Shown here piece by piece: positions 1 to 11,600 of a DNA stretch of 64,000 nt (the stretch's first letter is position 1; every line of letters starts with the position of its first letter). The DNA is from Coriaria nepalensis (taxonomy: Eukaryota > Streptophyta > Magnoliopsida > Cucurbitales > Coriariaceae), in NCBI GenBank assembly GCA_027186245.1, contig CP114482.1, forward strand, positions 67,001-131,000, read 5' to 3'. The notes beneath the pieces are model-generated. The model had not been told where the DNA came from and ran no database searches. It saw only the letters and a list, made by a program, of their open reading frames with translations. The position numbers were made by a program, and so were the translations under genes.

Positions 1-411
1 CCCAGAGATCAAAATATGTCTCAGAGAGCATAGAGATCGTTGGCTAATTACCATAATTTGCTTAATATATTCTTCACATGAAGAATTTATATGGTCATTC
101 ATTCCTTGTAGCACAAAAAATTATAAAAGAAGAAATGCAGTGCTTTCTTAGAGGAAATGAATCCATTAATGAAGAAATGACCTAACTGCTACAAAGCATC
201 AAACTTTCATGTAATAATGGCCAAGCATGAATAAATAGTGAACATTCTATTCATTTAAACCGGGAATCCTTTAATTCCTGTGAAAGATTGAATGCTATGA
301 ATTCCAAACCAATACATCTAAAAGGAAAGGGAAGATGGTTTCACAGGCTTAGAGATGCAAAAAGGGAAATAAACCGAGTAAATAAGGAGAAGTAGGGAAG
401 TGAAAACAGAC
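1..411 (-). other. Probable intron 1 of the mitochondrial-protein gene, cut by the window edge
   Basis: This AT-rich stretch follows, on the minus strand, the likely splice donor at 411/410 of the exon at 412-595. I found no convincing second exon in it, so the rest of the gene probably lies left of the window. Confidence 0.35.
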
Positions 412-595
412 CTCTGGCAGGAAGAAGAAACATGGGATAGGATCTGAAGTAGTCGGACAAGGAGGAATCACGGCCGTCAGCGTTGAAACTATTATGCGAG
501 ATGAGGGAGGACGCAGCCTGAGCATGAATCTGAGTGGGGCTCCATGGCGCTCCAGAGGAAAGAGAGGAAAGCCTCCTAGCTGCAACCCTGAACAT
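412..595 (-). CDS. First exon of a mitochondrial-targeted protein, possibly Rieske iron-sulfur protein (partial)
   Basis: The ATG at 595 opens a reading frame beginning MFRVAARRLSSLSS and continuing rich in Ser, Arg and Ala with almost no acidic residues at the start, the usual composition of a mitochondrial presequence. It stays open to an AG|GTCTG donor near 411, where the last codons read PAR-G. Plant Rieske subunits of cytochrome bc1 begin with MLRVAxRRLSS and their presequence ends near an RG-FSS junction, so this could be exon 1 of that gene. The mature Rieske domain with its cysteine and histidine ligands is not in the window, so the identity rests only on presequence style. Other matrix or inner-membrane proteins are possible. 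Confidence 0.4.
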
Positions 596-758
596 CTTCT
601 GCGTCCTCGAGCACTGCTCTTGATTGGATTCGGAACAAAACGAGAGAAAAAGGACGCAGCTTTCTCTGTTTTTCTTTCTCTGTGAAAGACCTCCAAATTG
701 TTCGCTGTTTCTAAGAGCCCCGTTTGGAAGTACTTTAAAATATATATATAATAATAAT

Positions 759-789
<31 letters not shown>

Positions 790-1629
790 GAGGCTTATTA
801 TATAAACAGAAATATGCTAAAATGAGGGTAAAAAATAATTTATGAAACTAATTTAGAGTTTTGTATACATGTTTGTACGTTTTATGAAGATAAGCACCAT
901 TAATAATCTCTCTCACTGAAAGATGAATGATATTTGAGGTGGAAATTACCAGCAACTTTTTATATCTCCGTTATGCGAACACATTCCTTTATTCAATTTT
1001 CCCTTTTTGTTTTTTAACCGCCACTATCTTCGTTGATTCAATTAATGAATTTTGCCTTATTTACAAATTTGATTGATTAGTCAAATTGTAGGAATGATAA
1101 ATTAATTTATTTTATTTAAAATTATTTAAATTTTAAATTAAAAGAAATCTAAAATTTTAAATTTAAATAAATTTTAATTGAATAATTATTTAAAATATAA
1201 CAATTTTAAACTAGAGAAATTAATTTATTAAACAAAATAAAAGATTACCCAATCCTTCAAATGGCTAATTAGTCATATATTTGATATATTTATACATAAA
1301 GATTCGAAACTCAAATACTTTAATATAGACGGTCTAACAAGCTTGTTTTTATGTTGTTAATATAATCATTAAATAATATATTTATATTTGGAATGTTATT
1401 CTAATCATCATATATCATTTCTAATCTCATGTGAAGCAACTAGTTAATCACTTTTTTTTAATTTAATTAATTAATTATGTTCATAGGGAATTAAACCTTA
1501 ATTACAAGTTAAATGTTATAAAAAAAATAATTAAGAAAAAAATATTAAAATAATAACAGCAGCACTTATGATGAAATTTTCTCCATTTTTGAAGCATAGA
1601 AACTCGAAAATGAAATCGTTGGATTCTCT
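596..1629. other. AT-rich intergenic region with a TA microsatellite
   Basis: Upstream of the minus-strand exon at 412-595. A run of ATAATA and TA units occupies about 739-789. The rest is AT-rich with no coding signal that I can support. Confidence 0.6.
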
Positions 1630-1885
1630 TCTAGTTTGAGTTCTTAGTCTAGTTCGATTTATAAGTCTGAGTTCTTAGTCCATACCAAGTTCTAGATTTG
1701 AGATCTAGGTCCGAGTTCTCAATTCATACCAAGTTCTAGGTCTGAGTTTTCTGACCTGACCGAGTTCTAGGTTAAAGATCTATGTCTAAGTTCCCGGTTC
1801 AGATCGAGTTCTATATCTGAGTTTTCAGTCCAGACTGAGTTATAAGTCTAACTTCTCAGTTCATATCGAGTTCTTGGTCAGAAGA
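1630..1885. repeat. Degenerate short tandem repeat (GAGTTCT...GGTCTGAG units)
   Basis: The words GAGTTCT and GGTCTGAG alternate with CAGTCCAGACC/CATACCAAG along about 250 bases, giving roughly 40-base units with many substitutions. All reading frames are broken, so it is noncoding. Confidence 0.7.
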
Positions 1886-2332
1886 GAACTCAATGATTTA
1901 TACCATTCTTTATCATTTTCACGTTTCCAAACTTAGAAATGCAGAAAATTGGATTATAAATTAATAAATGAGTCAGTTAAAATTGGATTGGAAAAGGTTA
2001 TGTTATGTTTTTTTGAAGGAGAGTGATAAAAAAATAGAGAGAGGTTTTTGTCTATTGTCAGAGCGAAAGAGGAGGAGCGAGAGATAAATAATATTTTTTA
2101 CCGGCTCCCGTATAACAACGGTATATAATATTCTCCCTTCATTTTTCTTTTAATGTGGCAATTGTAGAATCCATTGGATAAGGATGGAAGGCTGAGATTT
2201 GCGAACATAGACTAATAGGGAAGGACAACATATTGATGGAATATGTTCCCACTTTAACAAATCAAAGTGTCAAAAAATGAGGATGTGGTACAAGAAACAA
2301 GTACCATTAATACAAGTGTGTCAAATCTTCCC

Positions 2333-4652
2333 TGTCACGACCCAAACCTCTTATGACCGGCACGTGGCTCTTTATATAACTCCCCTGGCCACGTAAGCTT
2401 TTGAGTGTAACCCTGTAAACTTAGTAATATATATATATATATATGTATATTACTAAGATCACTGTATAATATGAAAACTCATTTAATTAATTACTAAGAT
2501 CACTATACATATTGAGTATGTTCGACGGAGTGACCTACTAGTCCACATGAACTTTATTTACATTTCAAAAGTGGACTACAAAATAATCAAAAGAAAACTC
2601 CTAACAACTTGGAAGGAGTAATCGACAAAGGAAGAGTCAACTCCTGTCAGAGTATCCCGGGTGCTCAACTAAGAACAATCCACTATCTGGAGAAAGGAAA
2701 AATTTAACAAAAAGAGAGTGTGAGTTAAAACTCAGTGAATAAATATTACATAGTTACATTTTTTGGGACAAGACTTCTATAAACATGCATAATTAAAAAA
2801 TAAATCATTAGCAAAGTTCAAATATAATATACTAACTTCACACTAAAGAAACTCACATAGCTAAATCAATTGTTATACCCTTATCATTTCTTAACACTTA
2901 TTTAAACATATCAACTGCGTGATACCATAATTCGACAACCTAACACAATTAAAACATCACAATATAACCATGCAAGGGTTCACATCATCACACACAAGTC
3001 GTCAGTTATATATTATCCTGCTATATACGGCTACAATACTAGTATACCCGTGTGACTCCGCACACGTCATATATATATATAACGGATCAAGGTGCACCAA
3101 AGCTATCATCACTGCTGATAGCTACAGCTATCCTGACTACTTGACAATCAATCAGAAAATATGCAATCGTATCGCAATCAAATCCATATGCACAATCGCA
3201 CCCATTAATCATTCGATTCCTTCATGATCACAATACTTAAGACAACCATGTCTTCACAAAGAGTTCATGGACATATCATGAAACGTGAATATACTTTAAT
3301 TTCAATATGAACTTAATTTCCTATATACTTGTCCCGACTAATGCATGCCCCTTTTTTTTTGTTCAAATAACCATTTAAAACCAAGTTTTTCATAAAACCA
3401 CTAATATGACGAACCATTAATTTTAATCACTTATATCTCATAAGCAAATCATAAACTACCATATCCAATCAAGTAATTCCCATGAAACAATTTATCATGC
3501 ATGAAGGATTTAAAATACTTTATGTAACCATATAACATTTACTCACAGTGGGATACGTCAAAATTATAAAAGAAAGTGATTCAACCGGACTCCGACGGAG
3601 GGGCTCTCGATGAACCTATTTCCAAAAAACAAATAATTTATAATTATAGCTACGATTGTAAAGAACTATAGGATTAAATAAGAAATTTAGATCTGCCTAC
3701 TTCAATGTCACAACACTAGTTAGTCGGTATAAAAGCTAACTTAACTTAATCAATCCACCATATTTATAACTTCAAACTATAATTCCAATAAAATCGCCTG
3801 CTAACTTTGTAGTTAATTCCGGTAATAATTTGACCAATCCTGACATAATTCTTCATAAGCTCTAATTGTCCCAATTCGATTTTGTTTTATGAACTAATAT
3901 TCTACTAATCTAATATTACTTCAACTTTACTATGATTGCTTTCATTTACCAACAACCCATATACAAAAATATCTCCTTCTTCATTTCTCATTCTACCATA
4001 ATTGTTACAATTTAACCCATATCCTAATAATCCCTTTACAAACCCTAATTTTTGAAAAATTCCAAATTATCTCAATTTGATTCCACCAACTCAAATTCAA
4101 TATTAATCTATCTATACCAAGCTATTAAACTATCAAAACACATTTATATAGGCCAAAGAAGAACAAATCAAAAATTTGAGAATTTAGGGTTCCTAACTTA
4201 ATTTGATTTAACAATTCAAATTCATCCTTATTCTATGATATTAAACTATCATCATACTAGAATTTCTAACATCCAAGCCAAAAAGAGAAATCGAAACTTT
4301 TGGGGATTTAGGATTCTTACTTTAGATTCGGCAATAGATGAGGAATGATCTAATTTTTTTTTCGAAATTGAGAAGGGAACCAAGCTAGCCACGAGTATAA
4401 TTTGAAAAAGTCACTATGATTAGAAGATCTTAGCCACGAAAGTTGAATTTGCAGAAGGTAGAGAAAGAGAGAAAGAAGTAAAATTTCTTTTTTTTTTCTT
4501 TATTTTTCTTCTCTGGTTTGTCGTAGCAATAAGGAAGCTAGAGAGGTTTTATTTTCAAAATTTATAGTTTGACCTCCTATACTTTCATTATAATTATTTT
4601 TTGCCCCTTTGACTTTTCAACTTTTTTTTTTTTTTTTTACTAGGTTCTCACA
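2333..4652 (-). mobile_element. LTR-like block, probably a solo LTR of a gypsy-type element
   Basis: The block starts TGTCACGACCC and ends GGTTCTCACA. Read on the other strand this is TGTGAGAACC ... GGGTCGTGACA, a pair of ends I associate with plant Ty3-gypsy LTRs. It is flanked by TTCCC at 2328-2332 and TTCTC at 4653-4657, a possible five-base target duplication with one mismatch. Inside there is no gag or pol homology, only AT-rich sequence with T-runs. The length, about 2.3 kb, is long but acceptable for a gypsy LTR. It could also be a non-autonomous element rather than a solo LTR. Confidence 0.45.
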
Positions 4653-6060
4653 TTCTCCCTCATGTTGTTCTTGACATGCCAGTATTATCTCCCGTAACAG
4701 TAATAATCAATAACAAGTTATACTCAACTCATGTCGAGACTTTTTTTTTCTTTTTTTTATTCTCCTAGGTAAAAAATAAAGATTGCATTTCATGTGTTCC
4801 TTACAGAATCAGGGAACTATTTTTAAGTGGAGAAAGAAAGAGGGAGAGCAGGTAGGTAATGTTTGCTATTATATTCTTCATTTCCCATCCCCTTTCTGAT
4901 TATACGAGTCGATAAATTGTATCACTTTACCTTTTTAAAACCTATTCTTCTACTTTTATCTAACATATAGAGGTGGGTGATAAAGTATGTGAGATAGAGA
5001 CATATAAAGCTATTCTTGAATTTAAAAACCTTCAAGAGAGGTATTATTCTTTCATTATGCTAGGTTAATTGGTATGGCATATAAAGTTGGGATTATTGAT
5101 TATCATTATTATATTAAATTGTTCAATACATATTTGACATAGAAAGTTTATATATGCCTACAAAATGTTATTTAAAATACAAATTATGAGAGGAATACTT
5201 CGTATCTTAGCTCTCAAACACATAAAACCACATCAGATGTTGCTCATCAAAAAATTATAATCAAGTAAAAGTTGAAGTACTTGTTACACTTTTAAGAAAT
5301 GTCAATAAGAAGTTTAGGATGTGTAATGAAATACGATTAATTATCACACACTTAGGACATAGAATAATATAAACTATGATAATCATTACTCACTTTATTC
5401 TCTTACATTTAACACTCTTTAACGAAACGATACATGTTTTTATCATACATTTGCGCGATTAGTTTCAACTTGACACAACTTCAATAAAATAGTTTCATTC
5501 AAGAATTTATAATATATAAATAATTTATTTCGCCTTCTCAAACACAGGTTCGAATATTGAGGTAAAAGTATGAATTCTTAGAGTGATTCTATCTCCAACG
5601 GAACCAAAATGGTATTTTTGTTTTTTTTCTTTTTTAAGAATTTACTATGCAATGACAATCAATCGAAGCTAGGAATAGACTTTTAGCAAATGTGAAACTT
5701 TGCTTGCCAAGCCTTGGTATATATAATGCATTTTCTAGTCATGTCACCTATGAATATTAAAATTCTAATCAATAAAATAGAGAACGAAGATCTTGAATAC
5801 ACAAGAAATATCATCTACAAGCAAATTTTTAACAATTTGTCAAAAATTATGTATGAATAAATTAATTTATGTATTTTCAGTGACAATATCTACCATTTTC
5901 ATTTTATTAAATTTTATAATTATTATTATCATCTTAAAATTATATAATCAATTGCCTAATTTCTTTTATTCTAATATAAATATTTTCAATTTTCCCATAT
6001 TTCCCACGAGTTAAAAACTAAGGTAAGCATATATCTTTTTTAAAACACTTCCCACTTTGG
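4653..6060. other. Intergenic, AT-rich, no gene seen
   Basis: No reading frame here has recognisable protein character. The region runs up to the promoter of the NAA30-like gene. Confidence 0.6.
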
Positions 6061-6261
6061 TGGGCTCATAAATAAAACTCACCGCTTCCCCTCACGCTTC
6101 AATCTGCCCCGCCCCCTTCTCTGTCTCTCTCCGTTTACGACGGTTACCAGTCCAGTCTACCCCGCCATCATCTCTCCATTTTCTCGAGATCTTTCTGTCT
6201 GTCTTTCCTCCTTCGCCAAGGCTCCTCTCTAGAACTCAGCTTCACGCCAAGGGGACGTATT
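6061..6261 (+). promoter_or_regulatory. Promoter and 5' leader of the NAA30-like gene
   Basis: The composition changes at about 6060 from AT-rich to a C/T-rich leader (CCCCGCCCC, repeated CTCTCTGTCTCT), typical of housekeeping plant 5' UTRs. I see no clear TATA box close to it. Confidence 0.45.
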
Positions 6262-7777
6262 ATGGAAAGGAAGGACGAAGAAGAAGGAATAGTGGAATTC
6301 GATGCATCAGAAATAGGGTACGTCAGCTATGGTGGTGAACATCACCTGCCCCTTATCATGAATCTGGTGGATCAAGAACTTAGCGAGCCCTACTCCATCT
6401 TCACTTATCGTTATTTCGTTTACCTCTGGCCCCAACTTTCTTTCCTCGTGAGTTCCCACACACCCTCCATCCAATCAATATTTCGCTCTGCTAAGCTTAA
6501 AGCTTGTTTTTTTTTTCGGATAACTGGGTTCTCATTTGAGTGCAGTGGTGTTTGTTGCTTAGGCTTTTCATAGAGGTAGATGCGTGGGGACCGTGGTTTG
6601 TAAAATGGGGGAGCATCGAAACACTTTCAGGGGCTACATTGCGATGCTGGTCGTCATCAAGCCTTATAGAGGAAAAGGCATTGGTATTATCTCTCTTCTA
6701 TTCTCCTATCTTTATACAGTTTAGCTCAATAACTGCATCTAGTTTGTTACACAATCCTATGAGCTTAAGCAGTCATTTGATTTGTCTGCAGCTACAGAAC
6801 TTGTTACTAGATGTATCAATGTGATGATGGAGTCAGGTTGTGATGAGGTAAGCTTCATTGTTTCTAACGGGGAAAAAAAAATAAAAATGAAAATAAAAGG
6901 AAAGGAAAATGAATAATATGCTGTCAAGTGTGTGGTGCTATGGAGATTTTGAGTAGCTTATCCTATGCAGTTTCTTAACTTGCCTCCGTTCTTGCTGAAT
7001 AACACAAACCAAATAAAATTCCAATGATTTACGACATCGATCAGTGTCTTTCTTCGCATTGTATTTGATCCACACAAAAAAACCTACTTTAAGGGTTTTA
7101 CCATACCTTGCCATTTTTTCTTCATCCTGATTGCAGTCATCTATGATTCCATAGTTACCATCCTCATTTCCACTGGTGTCTCCGATCCGTAGACTGAATC
7201 TCTCCAGTCTCTCTTTTCTGACGTAATGAATTGATCACTTGACAAGATAACTTTGCAAACTTCTTTGATATTCAAAGTATGGTATGCATTTCAAAGAATA
7301 TTTGCTCAAGTTGTCGAAGAATGTAATTATGTAAATAGAGAAATTGGAACAACTAAGCAAAACATTATTTCTAAACTTTTTTCCAATATCAACTCATTAA
7401 CTATGCTACTATATTGGTCATATGTAATTGATAGACTGTCTTTGCATCATGAAGTCTCAAAGTTCATGTTTGTTACAAAATGGAGTGACATTTTTGTACT
7501 TGTAGCTAGTTTATCATCCATTTTCCTACTTTGGCTGGGATAGGTAGCATTGGAAGCTGAAGTGACAAATAAAGGAGCACTTGCGCTGTATGGTCGTCTT
7601 GGATTTATAAGGGCAAAGCGGCTGTTTCGGTATTACTTGAATGGAGTAGATGCATTCCGGCTGAAGCTGTTATTCCCACATCCAGAATTGTATCATGCCA
7701 CGTCCATGATGCCAACCAGTGATGATGAGGATGATGGTGGCCAACAAGGTTGCCTACAAGGTTGTGAGGGCTTGTAA
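6262..7777 (+). CDS. NAA30: N-alpha-acetyltransferase 30, NatC catalytic subunit (MAK3-like)
   Basis: NatC acetylates the N-terminal Met of proteins starting Met-Leu, Met-Ile, Met-Phe and similar, during translation on cytosolic ribosomes. I read four exons: 6262-6447, 6563-6683, 6792-6847 and 7544-7777, giving 198 residues. Exon 1 carries the conserved block [20 protein letters not shown] followed by [11 protein letters not shown]. Exons 2 and 3 hold the GNAT core with KPYRGKGIA, the acetyl-CoA pyrophosphate-binding R-x-x-G-x-G/A motif, and exon 4 has [20 protein letters not shown] with the terminal GNAT beta strands. All junctions are GT-AG and keep frame. The start is the first ATG and is followed by an acidic stretch, as in plant homologues. 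The last ~20 residues ([10 protein letters not shown]) are a variable tail. The gene is in tandem with the mannosidase, 0.9 kb downstream. Confidence 0.93.
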
Positions 7778-8642
7778 TTTATATTTCCAGTGAACCCTGT
7801 TATTTTTATATCTTTGTGTTTAGAGCCCTTCTTGGGAATGAATATTGGGTGTAATCCATACTGATCAATCAGTCCTTGGCAAAAGCATTTTTTTAAGGAT
7901 TGTGGTGTATTTTTAGAAGAAGAATGATAATAATTAGAAACAGTTGTAAATGTTATATGTTTTAAGCATGATACAGGAAGAGTAATGAATATGATAATTA
8001 TATGAGGAGAGTGGCATTGCTGGTGAAATAATAGTTGCCCTTGGCTTTGATGGATATGCATATTGGGGTGGGATTGACATTGATCTCTTTAAGACTTAAT
8101 AGTGGATAGTTTAGGTGGATGCTGTTGATAAAGAAACAAGAGATCGGTGCTCATCTTCACATCAGTCAGTCAGCACATTGAGGAGTAAAGGTGCCGTTGA
8201 TCGATCAATTGTATTTACCATTTCAAAGAATAGGAATGCTCATCTTTAAGATTGAAACCGATTTCATTTATAACCCAGTGGAGTTGAAAGGAGTTTTTAA
8301 TCCTATCCAGTCCCCCCCCCCCCCCCCATCTGTCTGTCTCTCTGTCTTATTCAAGCAACACATTATTAAGAGAGAGAAAAAAAAGAGTGTATATATATAT
8401 ATATATAAATAAGAGTTGAAGCCCATAGTCCCGCAACAGAGAGAGTCAGACCCTGCCTCCGCCGGACTGCGTGCACTCTGCTTCATACGGTACCTCTTCA
8501 TGCCTCTACACTTCGCTAACTTCGGAACTCGTTTATTCATGATTTTCCCCATCTCATCTCTCCGGTCTCTTTCTCTATTATATTCTTCTGCTTGAAAGAG
8601 AGAGAGACAGCTGTACCGCTTACAATCAAGCAAGCATCGGCG
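7778..8642 (+). other. NAA30 3' region and alpha-mannosidase promoter/leader
   Basis: This holds the NAA30 3' flank to about 8190 and then the mannosidase upstream region. A run of 16 cytosines lies at 8312-8327 and a short TA repeat at about 8389-8406. Past 8420 the sequence becomes GC-balanced and pyrimidine-rich, as a leader. A TTG-initiated frame from 8592 is in phase with the mannosidase, but the first ATG is at 8643. Confidence 0.5.
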
Positions 8643-11600
8643 ATGAGTATAGCGATCGCCATCTTTCTCGCCCTGTCTCTAACGGCGATCTTCCTCGCTG
8701 GTCACTCAGAGTACATAGCTTACAACACCAGCTTCACGATCCTGCCGGACAAGATAAACGTCCATTTAGTACCTCATTCGCATGACGACGTTGGCTGGCT
8801 CAAGACCGTTGATCAGTACTTCGTTGGCGCCAACAACTCTATTCGGGTACTCTCTTCTTCCTTCTTCCTTCTTCCTGCTTCTCCTCTCTAACTTCTTTTT
8901 TCATTACTTCCCTTTCCTTTTCCATTTTCTCATTCCGATCATCAATATTAGAAGAAACGTATTTTGTCTGTTTCTGGACAGGGAGCCTGCGTCCAGAACG
9001 TGTTGGATTCTGTAATATCAGCCTTGTTGGAGGACCAAAACAGAAAGTTCATCTATGTTGAAATGGTAGGGACGGGTACCATTTTTCTACTCTCATTCTA
9101 CTGATTCTTTTCAAAAGCTTTGCTCTTTCTTGATTGGATCATTGAAATTGAGATTGGAAACTGGGGCAGGCCTTCTTCCAAAGATGGTGGAGACAGCAAA
9201 GCCCCGGTTTGAAGTCTAAAGTCAAGGCACTCGTCAACTCCGGTCAACTTGAGTTTATGTACTACTATTTTCTGTCTCATTCATTTCCTCACCAAATTAA
9301 TTACTTGCCTTTCTATTGGAATAACCTCATCTCCTTAATAATTTTGCGGCGGCAGAAATGGGGGGATGTGCATGCATGATGAGGCCACTCCGCATTACAT
9401 TGATTTGATTGATCAAACGACGCTCGGCCATCAGTTCCTAAAATCCGAGTTCGGTCAGGTCCCTCGGGTTGGCTGGCAGATTGATCCTTTTGGTCATTCT
9501 GCCGTTCAAGCTTACTTGCTGGGTGCAGAGGTTTAACTCTTATTTGTATCTACCAATTACCATGCATGCTTCAGTTATTTATCCTCGTTATTAAAGATAT
9601 ATGTATAGCTTTACTATGATACTAAACAACTATGTATCATTAATATGAGCGATTATGCATGTGATGCGATCACCATGTAGGCAAATGAGCATGGTCTGAT
9701 TCACTTCGTTTTTGCTGCAGTTAGGATTCGACTCTCTATTTTTTGCCCGCATTGATTATCAGGACAGAGCAAAGCGACTCAATGAGAAGAGCCTTGAGGT
9801 TGTATGGCAGGGTTCAAAGTCTCTTTCTTCGTCTTCACAGGTTTGGAATACCCACTTCTTTCTGTACATCTATTGATTCTGCTGTTTCAAATTCTTCTTT
9901 CTCAGCTTACTATTTCACCTGCAGATATTCACTGGTATTTTTCCCAAGCATTATGACCCCCCTGATGGTTTTACATTTGAAATCAATGACGTGTCTCCTC
10001 CTATTCAGGTCCCTGTGCCATGCACTTTTTAGCCTTTTCTTGTGTTATGATTCCAATTAATCTTATATATCTGTAAATTATTTTGTTACTTATCGCAGGA
10101 CGACATTCTCCTGTTCGACTATAATGTTCAAGAGCGAGTCAATGACTTTGTAGCTGCTGCATTAGCACAGGTGATACATAAAAAATTGATTGCTTCATAA
10201 ATATTACAGTTTCCTTTTATTCTAATGCAATCCCCTTCATGCTGACTCTCTTGTTGACTGCAGTTTGTAACCTGTCTTCTTTTCTTGTAGGCAAATATCA
10301 CCAGAACAAATCATATAATGTGGAACATGGGAACAGATTTCCGATACCAGTACGCAAATTCATGGTTCAGGCAGATGGACAAGTTCATTCATTATGTCAA
10401 TCAGGTTCTCAACTCTGACAGGCTTAGAAAAGTGAATGTGATAAAAAGCCTTATGTTTATATGATGTTGATAGAAATAGGGAGCTTGGATAAATTCATCG
10501 TTTCAATATCAATTATAGAGCAATGAGGTTTCTTCTGCATTAACCAAATTGTTTTGACCTGGGAATCTGTCAGGATGGACGTGTCCATGCACTATACTCG
10601 ACACCATCCATCTACACTGACTCAATATATGCAGAAGGGGAACAGTGGCCTCTCAAAACTGATGACTTCTTCCCGTAAGCTATATCATGGAGTTTTTTTT
10701 CCTCCCATCTTTAGTATTATAAGCTTGAATTACAATGCACCACTGTTTCAGGTATGCAGATCATCCAAATGCATATTGGACTGGCTACTTTACTAGCCGG
10801 CCAGCTTTAAAAGGTTACGTGAGAATGCTGAGTGGTTACTATCTGGTAATTTTGGGTTGCTTTTGGTTCTTTAGAAGCTCATTCTTTTTATCCCCTCTTT
10901 TTCGAAGCTCTACCAATTCTTCAGGAAATTCAGTGTCCATCATTTACATTTGTATATCTAGGCAGTCAGGCAATTGGAGTTCATTACTGGCAGAAAAAAA
11001 TTGGGGCCAAACACTGATAAACTAGCTGATGCTTTGGCAATTGCCCAACATCATGATGCTGTTAGTGGTACAGAAAGACAGCATGTTGCTGCTGATTATG
11101 CATTGCGATTGTCAATTGGATACAAGGAGGTCCAAACTTTTTTTTTTCCCCCCCTTAATCTCCAAAAGTTTCTTCATATTGTTGTCCGCATAGAATGATG
11201 TGAATCATCCAACATCTTCTGGTTGAATTTTGTGCAGGCTGAGAAGTTGGTTTCCTCTGCTCTTGCTTCCTTAGCAGGATTTAGTAATGGAAAGGAGACA
11301 ACCTCTAACTTTCAGCAGGCAATATTTTATGAACTTTCCATGATCGCCTCTGTGTTTACTTTCTTCCACCACTTTGTCTTTAAATACTTTTTATAACTGA
11401 AAATTCTTCACCATTTATGATTTATAAATAGTACATTCTGTGTCATATTCTTTGGATTTTGCTGGCAGTGCCCTCTTCTCAACATTACTTACTGTCCTCC
11501 AACAGAAGCTGTCTTGTCTGATGGGAAAAGCCTGGTAACACTAGTACATCTACCCTTCTTATCCTTTGTACTTATTCTAACCATGTTCACCTTTATACCC

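Noticed and set aside
6792..7543. Separate gene in the third NAA30 intron (7253-7543 frame)
   Set aside because: The frame simply runs into the exon 4 acceptor and has no conserved residues.
8592..8642. N-terminal extension of the mannosidase starting at TTG
   Set aside because: TTG is not a usual plant start; the ATG at 8643 begins directly with the signal peptide.
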